Below are positions 16,191-25,606 of a DNA stretch of 64,000 nucleotides, piece by piece (the first letter of the stretch is position 1; the number at the start of each line of letters is the position of its first letter). Source of the stretch: Roseibium sp. TrichSKD4 (GTDB lineage: Bacteria > Pseudomonadota > Alphaproteobacteria > Rhizobiales > Stappiaceae); NCBI RefSeq assembly GCF_000148725.1, contig NZ_GL476311.1, positions 7,501 through 71,500 of the forward strand, written 5' to 3'. The notes under the pieces were generated by a model that had not been told where the DNA came from, searched no databases, and saw only the letters and a program-made list of their open reading frames with translations. The position numbers were made by a program, and so were the translations under genes.

Positions 16191-17174
16191 ATGCCAAACG
16201 TTACCAACGAAGAGGCCAAGGCTGAGGTTCCTGTCTTTGCGAACCCGGCTGATGCGCCGGCGAAGGGAGCCATTGCGCGCGCCCTCGACAGCGACATCTT
16301 TCATTCCTTCCTGAAATCCAAAGTCACCGTCGTGGCTGCCATTGGAACGATTGTATTGTTCTTCTTGGCATTCATGGCGCCGTGGATTGCACCGCATGAT
16401 CCGTTTGACCTTTCAACCATCTCGATCATGGATGCACGGGTTCCGCCAGTTTGGATGGAATATGCCGACCCACGTTTTTTGCTGGGCACGGATGATCAGG
16501 GCCGTGACCTATTGTCGGGCATTTTCTACGGCATGCGCATTTCGCTGATTGTCGGTTTCTGTTCCGTCATTGCAGCGGCCATCCTCGGCATTGGTCTCGG
16601 GCTGGTTGCAGGTTATGTCGGTGGACGTACCGATGCCATCATCATGCGGATTGCAGATATTCAGCTGACCTTTCCGGCCATTTTGATCGCCCTCTTGATT
16701 GATGGAGCTGCACGCGGCATCTTCGGGGCACTCGATCGGGAAGTCTTCTCCTTCTATATCCTGACCTTCTCTCTCGCCCTTTCCTTCTGGGTTCAGTATG
16801 CGCGAACCGTGCGCGGCTCGACCATGGTCGAGAAAAACAAGGAGTATGTGCAGGCGGCACGTGTGATCGGCATTCCAGCTCCGATCATCATGCTTCGACA
16901 CATCTTGCCGAACGTAACCGGACCCGTGCTCGTGATTGCCACCATCAACCTGGCGCTGGCGATTGTGACTGAGGCAACACTGTCCTTCCTCGGTGTTGGC
17001 ATGCCCCCCACCCAGCCATCACTTGGCACCTTGATCGCCATCGGAAATGACTTCCTATATTCCGGCGAATGGTGGATCGCCATCTTCCCGGGTCTGGCCC
17101 TTGCCTTGCTGGTCCTCAACGTCAACCTTCTGGGCGACTGGTTGCGCGACGCCCTGAACCCGAAGCTGCGGTGA
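16191..17174 (+). CDS. Peptide ABC transporter permease (DppC/OppC type)
   Basis: 327-residue permease. It begins with a cytoplasmic tail of about 50 residues, then helices and the family element GTDDQGRDLLSGIFYGMRIS seen in DppC/OppC. The EAA-type loop is around KNKEYVQAARVIGIPAPIIM. Start ATG 16191 has GAGGA upstream; a longer reading overlaps the first permease. The ATPase gene begins 4 bases after its stop. Confidence 0.92.
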   Translation: MPNVTNEEAKAEVPVFANPADAPAKGAIARALDSDIFHSFLKSKVTVVAAIGTIVLFFLAFMAPWIAPHDPFDLSTISIMDARVPPVWMEYADPRFLLGTDDQGRDLLSGIFYGMRISLIVGFCSVIAAAILGIGLGLVAGYVGGRTDAIIMRIADIQLTFPAILIALLIDGAARGIFGALDREVFSFYILTFSLALSFWVQYARTVRGSTMVEKNKEYVQAARVIGIPAPIIMLRHILPNVTGPVLVIATINLALAIVTEATLSFLGVGMPPTQPSLGTLIAIGNDFLYSGEWWIAIFPGLALALLVLNVNLLGDWLRDALNPKLR

Positions 17175-17178
17175 TCCC

Positions 17179-18915
17179 ATGAGCGTTCTTGATATTCGTG
17201 ACCTCAAGGTCGAATTTCCGGGCCGCAAGTCCACATTCGTGGCGGTTCAGGGAGTTAATCTGGAAGTCGAAGCTGGCAAAATCCTCGGCGTTGTCGGGGA
17301 ATCAGGTGCCGGCAAGTCCACGGTTGGCAATGCCGTAATCGGGCTCTTGCAGGAACCGGGTCGGATTGCAGAAGGTGAAGTCCATCTGCATGGCGAGCGG
17401 ATTGACCAATTGTCAGAGAAGGAAAAGCGGCACCTGCGTGGCCGCCGGGTGGGGATGATTTTTCAGGATCCGCTCACCTCTCTGGACCCGCTCCAGACCA
17501 TCGAGTCCCAGTTGACCGAGACGATCCGGACGCACTTACCGCTGTCTGGTTCTGACGCGACAAAGCGGGCCATTGAATTGTTGGATGCGGTTGGTATTCC
17601 AGACCCAGCGGAACGGATCAAACAATATCCGCACCAATTCTCTGGCGGCATGCGCCAGCGTGTGGTTATAGCTCTTGCGCTTTGCGCTGAACCGGAAGTG
17701 GTGATTGCCGATGAGCCAACAACCGCATTGGATGTTTCCATTCAGGCGCAAATCCTGGAGTTGATGAAAAAGCTCTGCGTGGAACGGAACGTCTCCATGC
17801 TGGTCATCACCCACGACATGGGCGTGATTGCCGACATCACCGACCATGTGGCTGTGATGTATCGCGGCAAACTGGTGGAATATGGTGAAACTGATCAGGT
17901 GCTTGGTCGCCCAGAGCACCCGTATACACAAAGCCTGATTTCGGCCGTCCCGCGCCCTGATATTCGCGTCAATCGGTTTCCCGTGGTCAACTATATCGAG
18001 GCAGCAGAGACACCGACAAAACATATCGATATTTCAACGCATTGGCTGGGCAAGGCACGTGACTACGCCAAGCCGGATGGGGCATTGGTCAAAATCCGCG
18101 ATCTCAGCATGCGGTTTGAGACCAAGGGCTCGGTCTTTCCTTCCCGCCGAAAATATTTCCACGCGGTGAAGAAGGTCAGCTTCGATATCCACGAAGGCGA
18201 GACCTTTGGAGTGGTAGGAGAAAGTGGATCTGGAAAATCCACCATCGCCCGCATCATTACCGGTCTTTATCACCCTTCCGGCGGCTCGATTGATTTTGCT
18301 GGCACCGAACTCACCTCACTAATGGATCACCGGCAGGTTCTGGCCATGCGTCGCCAGATGCAAATGATCTTCCAGGACCCCTACTCATCGCTCAATTCAC
18401 GGATGCGGGTGCGGTCGATCATTGCCGAGCCGATCAAGTTCCACAAGCTGGCGACCAGCAACTCGGAAGTGCGGCAGATCGTTGATGACCTGCTGGACCA
18501 CGTCGGGCTTGGTGTGGCAGCTGGTGAAAAGTTCCCGCACGAATTTTCTGGTGGCCAACGTCAACGCATCTCAATTGCACGGGCGCTTGCAACCCGTCCT
18601 CGCTTTCTGATTTGTGACGAGCCAACATCTGCGTTGGATGTGTCTATTCAGGCGCAAATCCTGAACCTTCTCAAAGACCTTCAAGAAGAACTAGGCCTGA
18701 CCATGCTGTTCATCAGTCACGATCTGGCGGTCATACGTCAGATGTGCAACCGCATTGGCGTGATGAAAAATGGAGAGCTTTGCGAGGTGGCAGACTGTGA
18801 TGCTCTGTTTGAAAACCCACAGCACGACTACACCAAGCAACTGCTCGAGTTGATGCCATCGATGGAGCTTTTGTCCCGGGCCAATTTACAGGAAGAAGCT
18901 GGAACCTCCGCTTAA
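17179..18915 (+). CDS. Fused double ATPase of the peptide ABC transporter (DppD-DppF type)
   Basis: 578-residue protein with two complete ABC domains in one chain. First domain: Walker A GESGAGKS near residue 40, signature FSGGMRQR, Walker B VVIADEPT. Second domain from about 295: Walker A GESGSGKS, signature FSGGQRQR, Walker B FLICDEPT. Each is followed by the oligopeptide-type C-terminal extension (GRPEHPYTQSLISAVPRP in the first). It would drive the permease pair encoded directly upstream. The fused form replaces separate DppD and DppF and is common in alphaproteobacteria. Last gene of the operon, followed by a strong terminator. Confidence 0.94.
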   Translation: MSVLDIRDLKVEFPGRKSTFVAVQGVNLEVEAGKILGVVGESGAGKSTVGNAVIGLLQEPGRIAEGEVHLHGERIDQLSEKEKRHLRGRRVGMIFQDPLTSLDPLQTIESQLTETIRTHLPLSGSDATKRAIELLDAVGIPDPAERIKQYPHQFSGGMRQRVVIALALCAEPEVVIADEPTTALDVSIQAQILELMKKLCVERNVSMLVITHDMGVIADITDHVAVMYRGKLVEYGETDQVLGRPEHPYTQSLISAVPRPDIRVNRFPVVNYIEAAETPTKHIDISTHWLGKARDYAKPDGALVKIRDLSMRFETKGSVFPSRRKYFHAVKKVSFDIHEGETFGVVGESGSGKSTIARIITGLYHPSGGSIDFAGTELTSLMDHRQVLAMRRQMQMIFQDPYSSLNSRMRVRSIIAEPIKFHKLATSNSEVRQIVDDLLDHVGLGVAAGEKFPHEFSGGQRQRISIARALATRPRFLICDEPTSALDVSIQAQILNLLKDLQEELGLTMLFISHDLAVIRQMCNRIGVMKNGELCEVADCDALFENPQHDYTKQLLELMPSMELLSRANLQEEAGTSA

Positions 18916-18937
18916 TCCGACCTCCAGTTGAAACCTT

Positions 18938-18967
18938 CAAAACCCGGGGCTTTACTCCGGGTTTTTT
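18938..18967. terminator. Rho-independent terminator of the peptide ABC operon, possibly bidirectional
   Basis: Arms AACCCGG (18941-18947) and CCGGGTT (18957-18963) with loop GGCTTTACT, followed by a run of T. The reverse strand reads A-rich on the other side, so it may also end galE, whose stop lies 3 bases away. Confidence 0.85.
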
Positions 18968-18969
18968 GG

Positions 18970-19992
18970 TCAAACTGCATAACCCTTGGGGTTCTTGCAC
19001 AGCCAGTTCCATGTATCGTGGCACATGATCTTCAAGTCCCGTTTGGCCTCCCACCCGAGTGTTTCCCGCGCCAGTATTGGATCAGCAAAAGATACGGCCA
19101 AATTCCCAGCGCGGCGTGGTGCCATCTCTATCGGGATAGCCTTGTTGGACGCGCGTTCAAATTCGCGCACCAGCTCCAGAACGCTATAGCCCTTGCCGGT
19201 TCCAAGATTGAGGGTTTGAAATCGATTATCAGCATCAGCTGCCATCAAGTGACGATAGGCTGAGAGATGGCCTTCCGCCAGATCCATTACATGAATGAAA
19301 TCCCGGATACCTGTCCCGTCCGGCGTCTCGTAGTCTGAACCAAAGACTGTTAGTTTGGCGCGTTCACCTGTTGCCACTTGACCAATGATCGGCATGAGAT
19401 TGGTGGGCGTGCTGAGCGGATCTTCCCCAATCTGGCCGCTATCATGTGCACCAACCGGGTTGAAATATCTCATGGCCGTGACGCGCCAGGAAGGATCACT
19501 TTCAACCAAGTCTTCCAAAAGCTGCTCAACAATCCGCTTGGTCTGCCCGTAGGGGGTCATTGGAGCTGTTCGATGGCCTTCCTTGAGCGGGAGTTCCAGA
19601 GGATCACCATAAACATTGGCAGACGAGGAGAATATCAGGTTCTTAATGCCGCATCCGACCATGGCCCGGAGAAGGGAAAGCGTTCCTGATACATTGACAT
19701 CGTAGTAGCTCACTGGATCTGCGATGGAATCCCCGACCACTTTCAAACCGGCGAAATGGACGACGGCGGTGCAGCCGTGGGCTTTGAGGACAGACTCCAG
19801 CTTGCTTTGATCGCGAATATCGGCCTCAACAAACGGCACTTCGCGCCCCGTGATCGCAGCAACCCTTTTCAAGCTTTCCGGATGTGCGTTGGACAAATTG
19901 TCCACCACGACAACATCCAACCCTGCTTCAAGGAAACAGACACAGCTGTGGGACCCAATGTAACCGGCCCCTCCGGTTATCAAGATGGACAT
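18970..19992 (-). CDS. galE: UDP-glucose 4-epimerase
   Basis: 340-residue short-chain dehydrogenase-type epimerase that interconverts UDP-glucose and UDP-galactose for envelope polysaccharides. The NAD loop is TGGAGYIGS at residues 6-14, the catalytic Tyr and Lys are in PYGQTK, and RYFNPVGAH, GTGIRDFIHVMDLAEGH and the C-terminal GW-x-AKRDL complete the family pattern. The usual SSSATVYG motif reads SSSANVYG here; the substituted position is next to the active-site serine. Stand-alone gene convergent with the ABC operon. Confidence 0.94.
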   Translation of the reverse strand: MSILITGGAGYIGSHSCVCFLEAGLDVVVVDNLSNAHPESLKRVAAITGREVPFVEADIRDQSKLESVLKAHGCTAVVHFAGLKVVGDSIADPVSYYDVNVSGTLSLLRAMVGCGIKNLIFSSSANVYGDPLELPLKEGHRTAPMTPYGQTKRIVEQLLEDLVESDPSWRVTAMRYFNPVGAHDSGQIGEDPLSTPTNLMPIIGQVATGERAKLTVFGSDYETPDGTGIRDFIHVMDLAEGHLSAYRHLMAADADNRFQTLNLGTGKGYSVLELVREFERASNKAIPIEMAPRRAGNLAVSFADPILARETLGWEAKRDLKIMCHDTWNWLCKNPKGYAV

Positions 19993-20218
19993 TTTATCGC
20001 CTTTCTGATGGCGCGTCCCCCGCTGGCCGCTTTCGAGTTCGTAAGGCTAGGCAGAAACTCGGCCCTGCCCCCATATTTTCCTTGGTCGAATCACCATTGC
20101 CAGATCAACATAACGCAAGGAAAGCAACCAAGAGGTAAAGTCTCTTTGCGCAGACCTGCTTCTTCCTGCTAATCGTCAATCAACAAATCTTGAGCTCCGG
20201 CTCGTGGGGAGGAATTTC

Positions 20219-22018
20219 ATGACCGATAAAAAGACGCCACAATTACGCTCTACAGCTTGGTTCAACAATCCTGACGACCCGGGTATGACGGCGCTTTACA
20301 TCGAGCGGTATCTGAATTTTGGTCTGACGCGCGAAGAGCTTCAATCCGGCAAGCCGATCATCGGTATTGCCCAGACTGGCTCTGACCTTTCACCTTGCAA
20401 TCGACATCATCTGGATTTGGCTAATCGTGTTCGCGAAGGCATTCGGGAAGCAGGTGGTATCTGTTTTGAATTTCCGGTTCATCCCATACAGGAAACCGGG
20501 AAACGGCCTACTGCGGCGCTTGACCGGAACCTTGCCTATCTCGGGCTTGTCGAGCTTCTCTATGGCTATCCTCTGGACGGCGTGGTGTTGACGATTGGCT
20601 GTGACAAGACAACACCGGCCTGCTTGATGGCCGCGGCCACCGTCAACATCCCGGCGATTGCCCTTTCCGTTGGACCAATGCTCAACGGATGGCACAAGGG
20701 AGAACGCACGGGGTCGGGAACAATTGTCTGGAAAGCCCGCCAAATGATGGCAGCGGGCGAAATTGACTACACCGGCTTTATGGATCTGGTGGCTTCTGCT
20801 GCCCCATCGGTCGGCTATTGCAACACGATGGGCACGGCGACAACCATGAACTCTCTGGCCGAAGCGCTTGGCATGCAATTGCCGGGATCAGCGGCTATCC
20901 CCGCACCTTATCGGGAGAGAAGCCAGGCTGCCTATGAAACCGGCAAACGAATTGTTGATTTGGCGATTGAAGACATAAAGCCTTTTGACATCATGACCCG
21001 TGAGGCCTTTGAGAACGCTATTGTTGTTAATTCGGCTATCGGAGGCTCGACCAACGCACCAATCCACCTCAACGGTATCGCCCGGCATCTGGGCATTGAT
21101 CTGACCAATGACGACTGGCAGCAGGTCGGACACGAAATCCCGCTTTTGGTAAATTTGCAGCCAGCTGGCGAGTATCTCGGTGAGGATTATTTCCACGCAG
21201 GCGGGGTGCCGGCCGTTGTGGCAGAGCTCTTGAAAAACAGAAAACTGCCCCATCCAAACGCCCTGACCGTAAACGGCCAGTCGATTGGGGACAATTGCCG
21301 CGACATTGAAACAGACCTGCCTGACGTCATCAAACCATATGACCAGCCGATGAAAGAAAATGCCGGTTTCATCAATCTGAAGGGCAATCTGTTCGACAGC
21401 GCCATCATGAAAACGAGCGTGATCTCAGACCAATTCCGAACACGTTATCTGTCCAACCCGGATGATCCCGGAGCATTCGAAGGACGCGCCATCGTGTTTG
21501 AAGGCCCTGAAGACTATCATCATCGCATTGACGACCCAGACCTTGAGATTGACGAAAATTGCATGCTTTTCATCCGAGGTACCGGCCCCATCGGTTATCC
21601 GGGTGGGGCAGAAGTAGTAAACATGCAACCACCCGCAGCGCTCATCAAAAAGGGCGTTACCGAGTTGCCCTGTATCGGGGATGGCCGTCAATCTGGCACA
21701 TCAGGCTCGCCCTCCATCTTGAATGCAGCCCCAGAAGCGGCCGCCATGGGAGGGCTTGCCCTGATCAAAACGGGCGATCGTGTTCGCATTGATCTGGAGC
21801 GCGGCACAGCCAATATTCTGATTTCAGACGAAGAGTTGACCGAGAGACGGCAAAAGCTCGAGGCAGAAGGCGGTTTTGATATAGCTCCCCATCAAACTCC
21901 TTGGCAGGAAATCCAAAGATCCATGGTTGACCAGTTCGACAACGGCATGGTCCTCAAACCTGCGGTCAAATACCAAGATATAGCTCACACCAAAGGATTG
22001 CCGCGGAACAATCACTAG
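20219..22018 (+). CDS. IlvD/Edd family dehydratase, probably a sugar-acid (pentonate) dehydratase
   Basis: 599-residue iron-sulfur dehydratase. Cys at about residues 60, 128 and 201 ([26 protein letters not shown]) are the presumed 2Fe-2S ligands, at the spacing known for L-arabinonate and D-xylonate dehydratases. Other family marks are [10 protein letters not shown] and [16 protein letters not shown] with the catalytic serine. It converts an aldonate to a 2-keto-3-deoxy acid. The context (SCP2 protein, PEP mutase-like lyase, DenD-like dehydrogenase on the same strand) favours sugar-acid breakdown over branched-chain amino acid synthesis. Start ATG 20219 has a strong GGGAGGA. Confidence 0.88.
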   Translation: MTDKKTPQLRSTAWFNNPDDPGMTALYIERYLNFGLTREELQSGKPIIGIAQTGSDLSPCNRHHLDLANRVREGIREAGGICFEFPVHPIQETGKRPTAALDRNLAYLGLVELLYGYPLDGVVLTIGCDKTTPACLMAAATVNIPAIALSVGPMLNGWHKGERTGSGTIVWKARQMMAAGEIDYTGFMDLVASAAPSVGYCNTMGTATTMNSLAEALGMQLPGSAAIPAPYRERSQAAYETGKRIVDLAIEDIKPFDIMTREAFENAIVVNSAIGGSTNAPIHLNGIARHLGIDLTNDDWQQVGHEIPLLVNLQPAGEYLGEDYFHAGGVPAVVAELLKNRKLPHPNALTVNGQSIGDNCRDIETDLPDVIKPYDQPMKENAGFINLKGNLFDSAIMKTSVISDQFRTRYLSNPDDPGAFEGRAIVFEGPEDYHHRIDDPDLEIDENCMLFIRGTGPIGYPGGAEVVNMQPPAALIKKGVTELPCIGDGRQSGTSGSPSILNAAPEAAAMGGLALIKTGDRVRIDLERGTANILISDEELTERRQKLEAEGGFDIAPHQTPWQEIQRSMVDQFDNGMVLKPAVKYQDIAHTKGLPRNNH

Positions 22019-22030
22019 GACGCGCAAATG

Positions 22031-22058
22031 AGCTTGACGATTACGTAAGCGTCATGCT
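22031..22058. promoter_or_regulatory. 28-bp near-perfect palindrome upstream of the SCP2 gene
   Basis: The dyad is centred on TTACGTAA (22041-22048) with TGACG (22035-22039) and CGTCA (22050-22054) flanking it and AGC / GCT at the ends. Twelve of fourteen half-site positions are complementary. No T run follows, so it reads as an operator rather than a terminator. The regulator is not identified. Confidence 0.55.
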
Positions 22059-22106
22059 TCATGAGTGCGATCCAGCATTGACCAAAAGCTTAAGGAGCGA
22101 AGAATT

Positions 22107-22388
22107 ATGTCACTTGTAGACCTGACCGAAACCGTGCGCAGCAAAGTATCTGGCGGCGGGATTGATGAAAGCGTCAAGTTTGACCTCGGCGAGGAGGGCC
22201 AAATTTTTGTCCAAGGCGCTGAGGTTTCAAACGAAAACAAGGATGCGGACTGCACCATTACCATGTCTTCTGAAGACCTCGGTGAAATGCTCGCCGGAGA
22301 CCTTGATCCAACAGCTGCGTTCATGGGCGGAAAACTGAAAGTCGATGGTGATATGAGCGTCGCGATGAAGCTTGGCAGCATCGTCTGA
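22107..22388 (+). CDS. SCP2 sterol-binding domain protein
   Basis: 93-residue single-domain SCP2 protein (lipid or acyl-CoA binding pocket). Family marks are VKFDLGEEGQIFVQG, DCTITMSSEDLGEMLAGDLDP and AFMGGKLKVDGDMSVAMKL. Start ATG 22107 is supported by AAGGAG. It sits 88 bases after the dehydratase gene behind a large palindrome. Its function in this cluster is unclear. Confidence 0.9.
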   Translation: MSLVDLTETVRSKVSGGGIDESVKFDLGEEGQIFVQGAEVSNENKDADCTITMSSEDLGEMLAGDLDPTAAFMGGKLKVDGDMSVAMKLGSIV

Positions 22389-22400
22389 TATCAGAAAACT

Positions 22401-22420
22401 CTGTAAAATTCGATTTACAG
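22401..22420. promoter_or_regulatory. Inverted repeat CTGTAAA-N6-TTTACAG
   Basis: Perfect 7-bp arms at 22401-22407 and 22414-22420 in an AT-rich gap between the SCP2 and lyase genes. It is too AT-rich for a good terminator and is a candidate operator for the lyase gene starting at 22514. Confidence 0.45.
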
Positions 22421-22513
22421 TTGAATAAATGAATTCTTTCGCGTCTATATATTCTTACGCATCCGTCTGATACGCTACGGCATGTCGGACTTTTGGAAAA
22501 ATGAGGAACGACC

Positions 22514-23365
22514 ATGCCCAGCATTGAAGAACGTCGAGCCCGTTTCCGGGAATTGCATGAGACCGCGAACGCATTCCTGATGCCGAACCCATATGACGTT
22601 GGGACGGCACAAATCTTGAGCGGATTGAAGTTCGAGGCCTTGGCCACAACCAGTGCCGGCCATGCCTTTTCCCTCGGATACAAGGATGCGGAAGGGTTCA
22701 TTACACGCGAAATGGCGATGCTCCATGCGGCGGAAATCGTCGGAGCAACGCCGCTTCCAGTCAATGGCGATCTGGAAAACGGCTTTGGCGACAGTCCGGA
22801 TGAAGTCGCCGATACAATTGAAGCTGCGATTGAAGCCGGGCTGGCCGGGTGTTCCATTGAAGATTACTCGCAGAACCCCGAAGCGCCTTATTATTCCCTT
22901 GAACATTCTGTCGACCGGATCCGGGCGGCAGTCGAAACCAAAAACCGGATCGCGCCGGATTTTGTGCTTACAGCCCGAAGTGAAGCCCCAATCGCAAACC
23001 CGGATGATCTGGCCGAAGCAATCAAGCGCCTGCAAGCGTTTGCTGAAGTCGGTGCGGATTGCCTTTATGCACCGGACTTGTTGCGCCAAGAAGATATCAC
23101 AAGCGTTCTTGGCGAGATCGACAAGCCATTGAACCTGCTCGCTGGTCGTCGCCATTTCAATTATACACGCAAGCAACTGGCAGATATGGGTGTTACGCGA
23201 ATTTCCATCGGTGCCGGTTTGGCACGGGTTGCCTATGGCGCCTTTGTCGCGGCCTCTGAAAGCATTATGGATGGCGGAAGCTTCGATGTGTTTGGCGAAG
23301 CGGTTGGCTTCAAGGAATTTGATTCCTACCTGAAAGGCCGCAAATCCGGCAATCTCGAAGGCTAA
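22514..23365 (+). CDS. Isocitrate lyase / PEP mutase superfamily enzyme
   Basis: 283-residue TIM-barrel protein of the ICL/PEPM superfamily. The metal-binding DLENGFG (D-x-E-x-G) is at about residues 86-92, and IEDYSQNP follows the next strand. These enzymes cleave or form C-C or C-P bonds next to a carboxylate (oxaloacetate, methylisocitrate, PEP). The KKCGH loop of true isocitrate lyase is absent, so it is not AceA. ATG 22514 has GAGGAACG upstream. It lies in the sugar-acid cluster; the substrate is unknown. Confidence 0.87.
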   Translation: MPSIEERRARFRELHETANAFLMPNPYDVGTAQILSGLKFEALATTSAGHAFSLGYKDAEGFITREMAMLHAAEIVGATPLPVNGDLENGFGDSPDEVADTIEAAIEAGLAGCSIEDYSQNPEAPYYSLEHSVDRIRAAVETKNRIAPDFVLTARSEAPIANPDDLAEAIKRLQAFAEVGADCLYAPDLLRQEDITSVLGEIDKPLNLLAGRRHFNYTRKQLADMGVTRISIGAGLARVAYGAFVAASESIMDGGSFDVFGEAVGFKEFDSYLKGRKSGNLEG

Positions 23366-23439
23366 CCTTCTAATTCAGTTGAGCAAGTGTGGTTTCCCGT
23401 TAGCATGAACCTCCTATCGAACGGGGAGCCCTACGCTGT

Positions 23440-24411
23440 ATGAAAGTCTTGATCATTGGTGCCGCAGGCATGCTCGGTCGCAAGCTTGCGGAAAAACTCG
23501 CGCAGTCCCGCCAGCTATCTGGTGAACCGATTACTCATCTGACTCAAGTTGACGTTGTCGAACCGATCACGCCAGAGGGATCAGATTTTCCGGTCGAAAA
23601 TCAGGCGTGTGACTTCTCTAAAATGGACAACGCGCATCGGCTCATCTCTCAAAAGCCTGACGTGATATTCCATCTGGCTGCGATCGTGTCAGGAGAAGCT
23701 GAGGCTGACTTTGGCAAAGGCTACGCCATCAACCTTGATGGAACCCGGCATTTGCTGGATACAATCGCTGCTAAGGATGGCTACTGTCCCCGATTCGTCT
23801 TTGCGTCCTCTTTGGCGGTTTTCGGCACGCCCTTTCCAGACACGATCCCGGACGACTTTCACCAAGCGCCCCTCACCTCCTACGGCACACAGAAAGCCAT
23901 TGGCGAGCTCTTGTTGAGCGACTACAGCCGAAAAGGCTTGTTGGATGGAATTGCTCTTCGCTTGCCCACAATTGTCGTTCGACCCGGCAAACCCAACGCA
24001 GCCGCTTCAAGTTTCTTTTCAAGCATCATCCGCGAGCCTCTTAATGGCCAGGAAGCGATCCTGCCTGTTCCGGAAAATGTTGTTCACTGGATGGCCAGCC
24101 CTAAAGCTGCGACCCGCTATTTCGTTCATGCAGCTGAGATGGACACATCCGCTTTCCACGGCAGCCGAGCGTTTACGATGCCAGGACTTGCCGTGTCTGT
24201 GTCTGAACAAATCGAAACCTTGAGAAAAATCGGCGGACAGGCCTGCGTTGATCTCATCAAGCGCCTCCCTGATCCCATGGTTGAGAAAATCGTGCTTGGG
24301 TGGCCGGAACGGTTTGATACCAAACGCGCGCTATCGGTAGGCTTTCAGCCTGACACTTCATTCGAAGCCATTGTTCGCGACTATATTAAAAGTGAAGGCA
24401 TTTCGATCTAA
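23440..24411 (+). CDS. denD: NAD-dependent epimerase/dehydratase, D-erythronate dehydrogenase-like
   Basis: 323-residue extended short-chain dehydrogenase. The N-terminal NAD motif is GAAGMLGRKLA at residues 7-17, the active-site Ser is in VFASSLAVFG, and the Tyr-Lys pair is in SYGTQKA. Overall shape (RLPTIVVRPGKPN, VHWMASPKAATRYFVHA) matches the DenD family, which oxidises D-erythronate in four-carbon acid-sugar catabolism. This fits the dehydratase and lyase upstream, but related uses are possible. The start codon is 12 bases after GGGGAG, a rather long gap. Confidence 0.8.
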   Translation: MKVLIIGAAGMLGRKLAEKLAQSRQLSGEPITHLTQVDVVEPITPEGSDFPVENQACDFSKMDNAHRLISQKPDVIFHLAAIVSGEAEADFGKGYAINLDGTRHLLDTIAAKDGYCPRFVFASSLAVFGTPFPDTIPDDFHQAPLTSYGTQKAIGELLLSDYSRKGLLDGIALRLPTIVVRPGKPNAAASSFFSSIIREPLNGQEAILPVPENVVHWMASPKAATRYFVHAAEMDTSAFHGSRAFTMPGLAVSVSEQIETLRKIGGQACVDLIKRLPDPMVEKIVLGWPERFDTKRALSVGFQPDTSFEAIVRDYIKSEGISI

Positions 24412-24416
24412 CGCAC

Positions 24417-24436
24417 TTAGGGTCAAGAGCCTAGCT
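24417..24436. repeat. 20-bp palindromic element, copy 1
   Basis: TTAGGGTCAAGAGCCTAGCT covers the convergent end between the DenD-like gene and the DNA-binding citrate synthase gene, including the stop codon of the latter. A copy with 18 of 20 identical bases lies at 38466-38485, again over the stop of a minus-strand gene. Probable small interspersed repeat. Confidence 0.6.
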
Positions 24437-25606
24437 CGGCCGCTCGCCGATATAAGTCGCCCGGGGGCGGATCTTGTCAGGGGCGGCATATTGCTCCAAT
24501 GCGTGCGCAATCCAGCCCACCATACGGCCAATACAAAACAGGGTTTTCGCCGCGTGCTCTGGAAGCTCTAGCGCCTGTTGGACAGCTGCCAGCGCAAAGT
24601 CGACATTTGGCGGGTCGCCATAAAGGCTTTCTGCCACCTCAATGACTTTAGGCAACATAACAACAAAGGGTGTCTCAGCTGCGTTTTCTTGAAGAACAGC
24701 CAACAGGCAATCCGCTCTGGGGTCCCGATGTTTGTAAACCCCGTGCCCAATACCGGGAAGAGGTTCACCGCGCGCGAGACGCGCCGAGAGGACAGGCTCC
24801 ACGTCATCGCGGCTTTGCAGAGAGGAAATCCAGGCCACGACACGATCTGGCGAAGCGCCATGCCTTGGTCCGGAAAAAGCTCCCAGCCCCGATATCAGAG
24901 CAGCATGCAATGGTGCGCGAGTAGAGGCAGCACAGCGCACGGTAAAAGCGCTGGTATTCAATTCATGATCTGCAGACAAGATCAGAGCGGCCCGCAAAAT
25001 TGCTGTTTTCGGACCAGATACGCCCCACGCGTTAGCGATCTGACTATGGATCGGCATGTTTGACGCAGCCTGCCCTAAAAGCACAGCAGTTCCGTAGCGC
25101 AAGAGGGCGGCACCCTTTTTCGAGAGTAGATTTGGTGAGAGTGTATAGGCTGCCCTGTCCAAGAGCGGCCACGCGGCAAGAGCCATGGTCAACCGGCTGA
25201 GCGGATCTAATCCTTCGGGAAGGTTCGGTGCCGCTTCCGGAGCTGCCTCGTGAAAGGGATCACTTTCACAACCCCAAAGCAATGTTGCGACCGCTTCAAG
25301 TGAAGAGGACCGAGCCAATACCGTTGCGGATTGTCCTCGATATATCGGGCCGACCTCATCAGAAATCATCGTCAAACGTGTGCTCAAAACCGGTGCGCCG
25401 GACAACCCTTTTCCGCCTTCGCCCACCGGCTCTTCAGCCTTTTGCGCCAAAAACCGCCGAACATCTTCCGCATCATAACGCTTCTGCTTGCCAGGCCCAG
25501 GCACCGAACGGATCAGGCCGCGGCTCACATAGGCATAAAGGGTTGCCGGTTGCACACCGAGTTCAGCAGCCGCTTCACGAGCAGATAGATAGACACGATC
25601 ATTCAT
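24431..25606 (-). CDS. Citrate synthase-family protein with N-terminal helix-turn-helix DNA-binding domain
   Basis: 391-residue fusion. Residues 1-57 are a MerR/excisionase-type helix-turn-helix (VYLSAREAAAELGVQPATLY, SRGLI, KQKRYDAEDVRRFL). The remainder is citrate-synthase-like and retains the three catalytic positions: His in GPRHGAS, His in GIGHGVYKHRDPRA and Asp in NVDFAL. It may be a metabolite-sensing regulator, an active enzyme, or both. Start chosen at ATG 25606 because the domain begins there; no Shine-Dalgarno is visible, and a perfect dyad begins at the next base upstream. It faces a second, IS-interrupted citrate synthase gene across 75 bases. Confidence 0.86.
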   Translation of the reverse strand: MNDRVYLSAREAAAELGVQPATLYAYVSRGLIRSVPGPGKQKRYDAEDVRRFLAQKAEEPVGEGGKGLSGAPVLSTRLTMISDEVGPIYRGQSATVLARSSSLEAVATLLWGCESDPFHEAAPEAAPNLPEGLDPLSRLTMALAAWPLLDRAAYTLSPNLLSKKGAALLRYGTAVLLGQAASNMPIHSQIANAWGVSGPKTAILRAALILSADHELNTSAFTVRCAASTRAPLHAALISGLGAFSGPRHGASPDRVVAWISSLQSRDDVEPVLSARLARGEPLPGIGHGVYKHRDPRADCLLAVLQENAAETPFVVMLPKVIEVAESLYGDPPNVDFALAAVQQALELPEHAAKTLFCIGRMVGWIAHALEQYAAPDKIRPRATYIGERPS

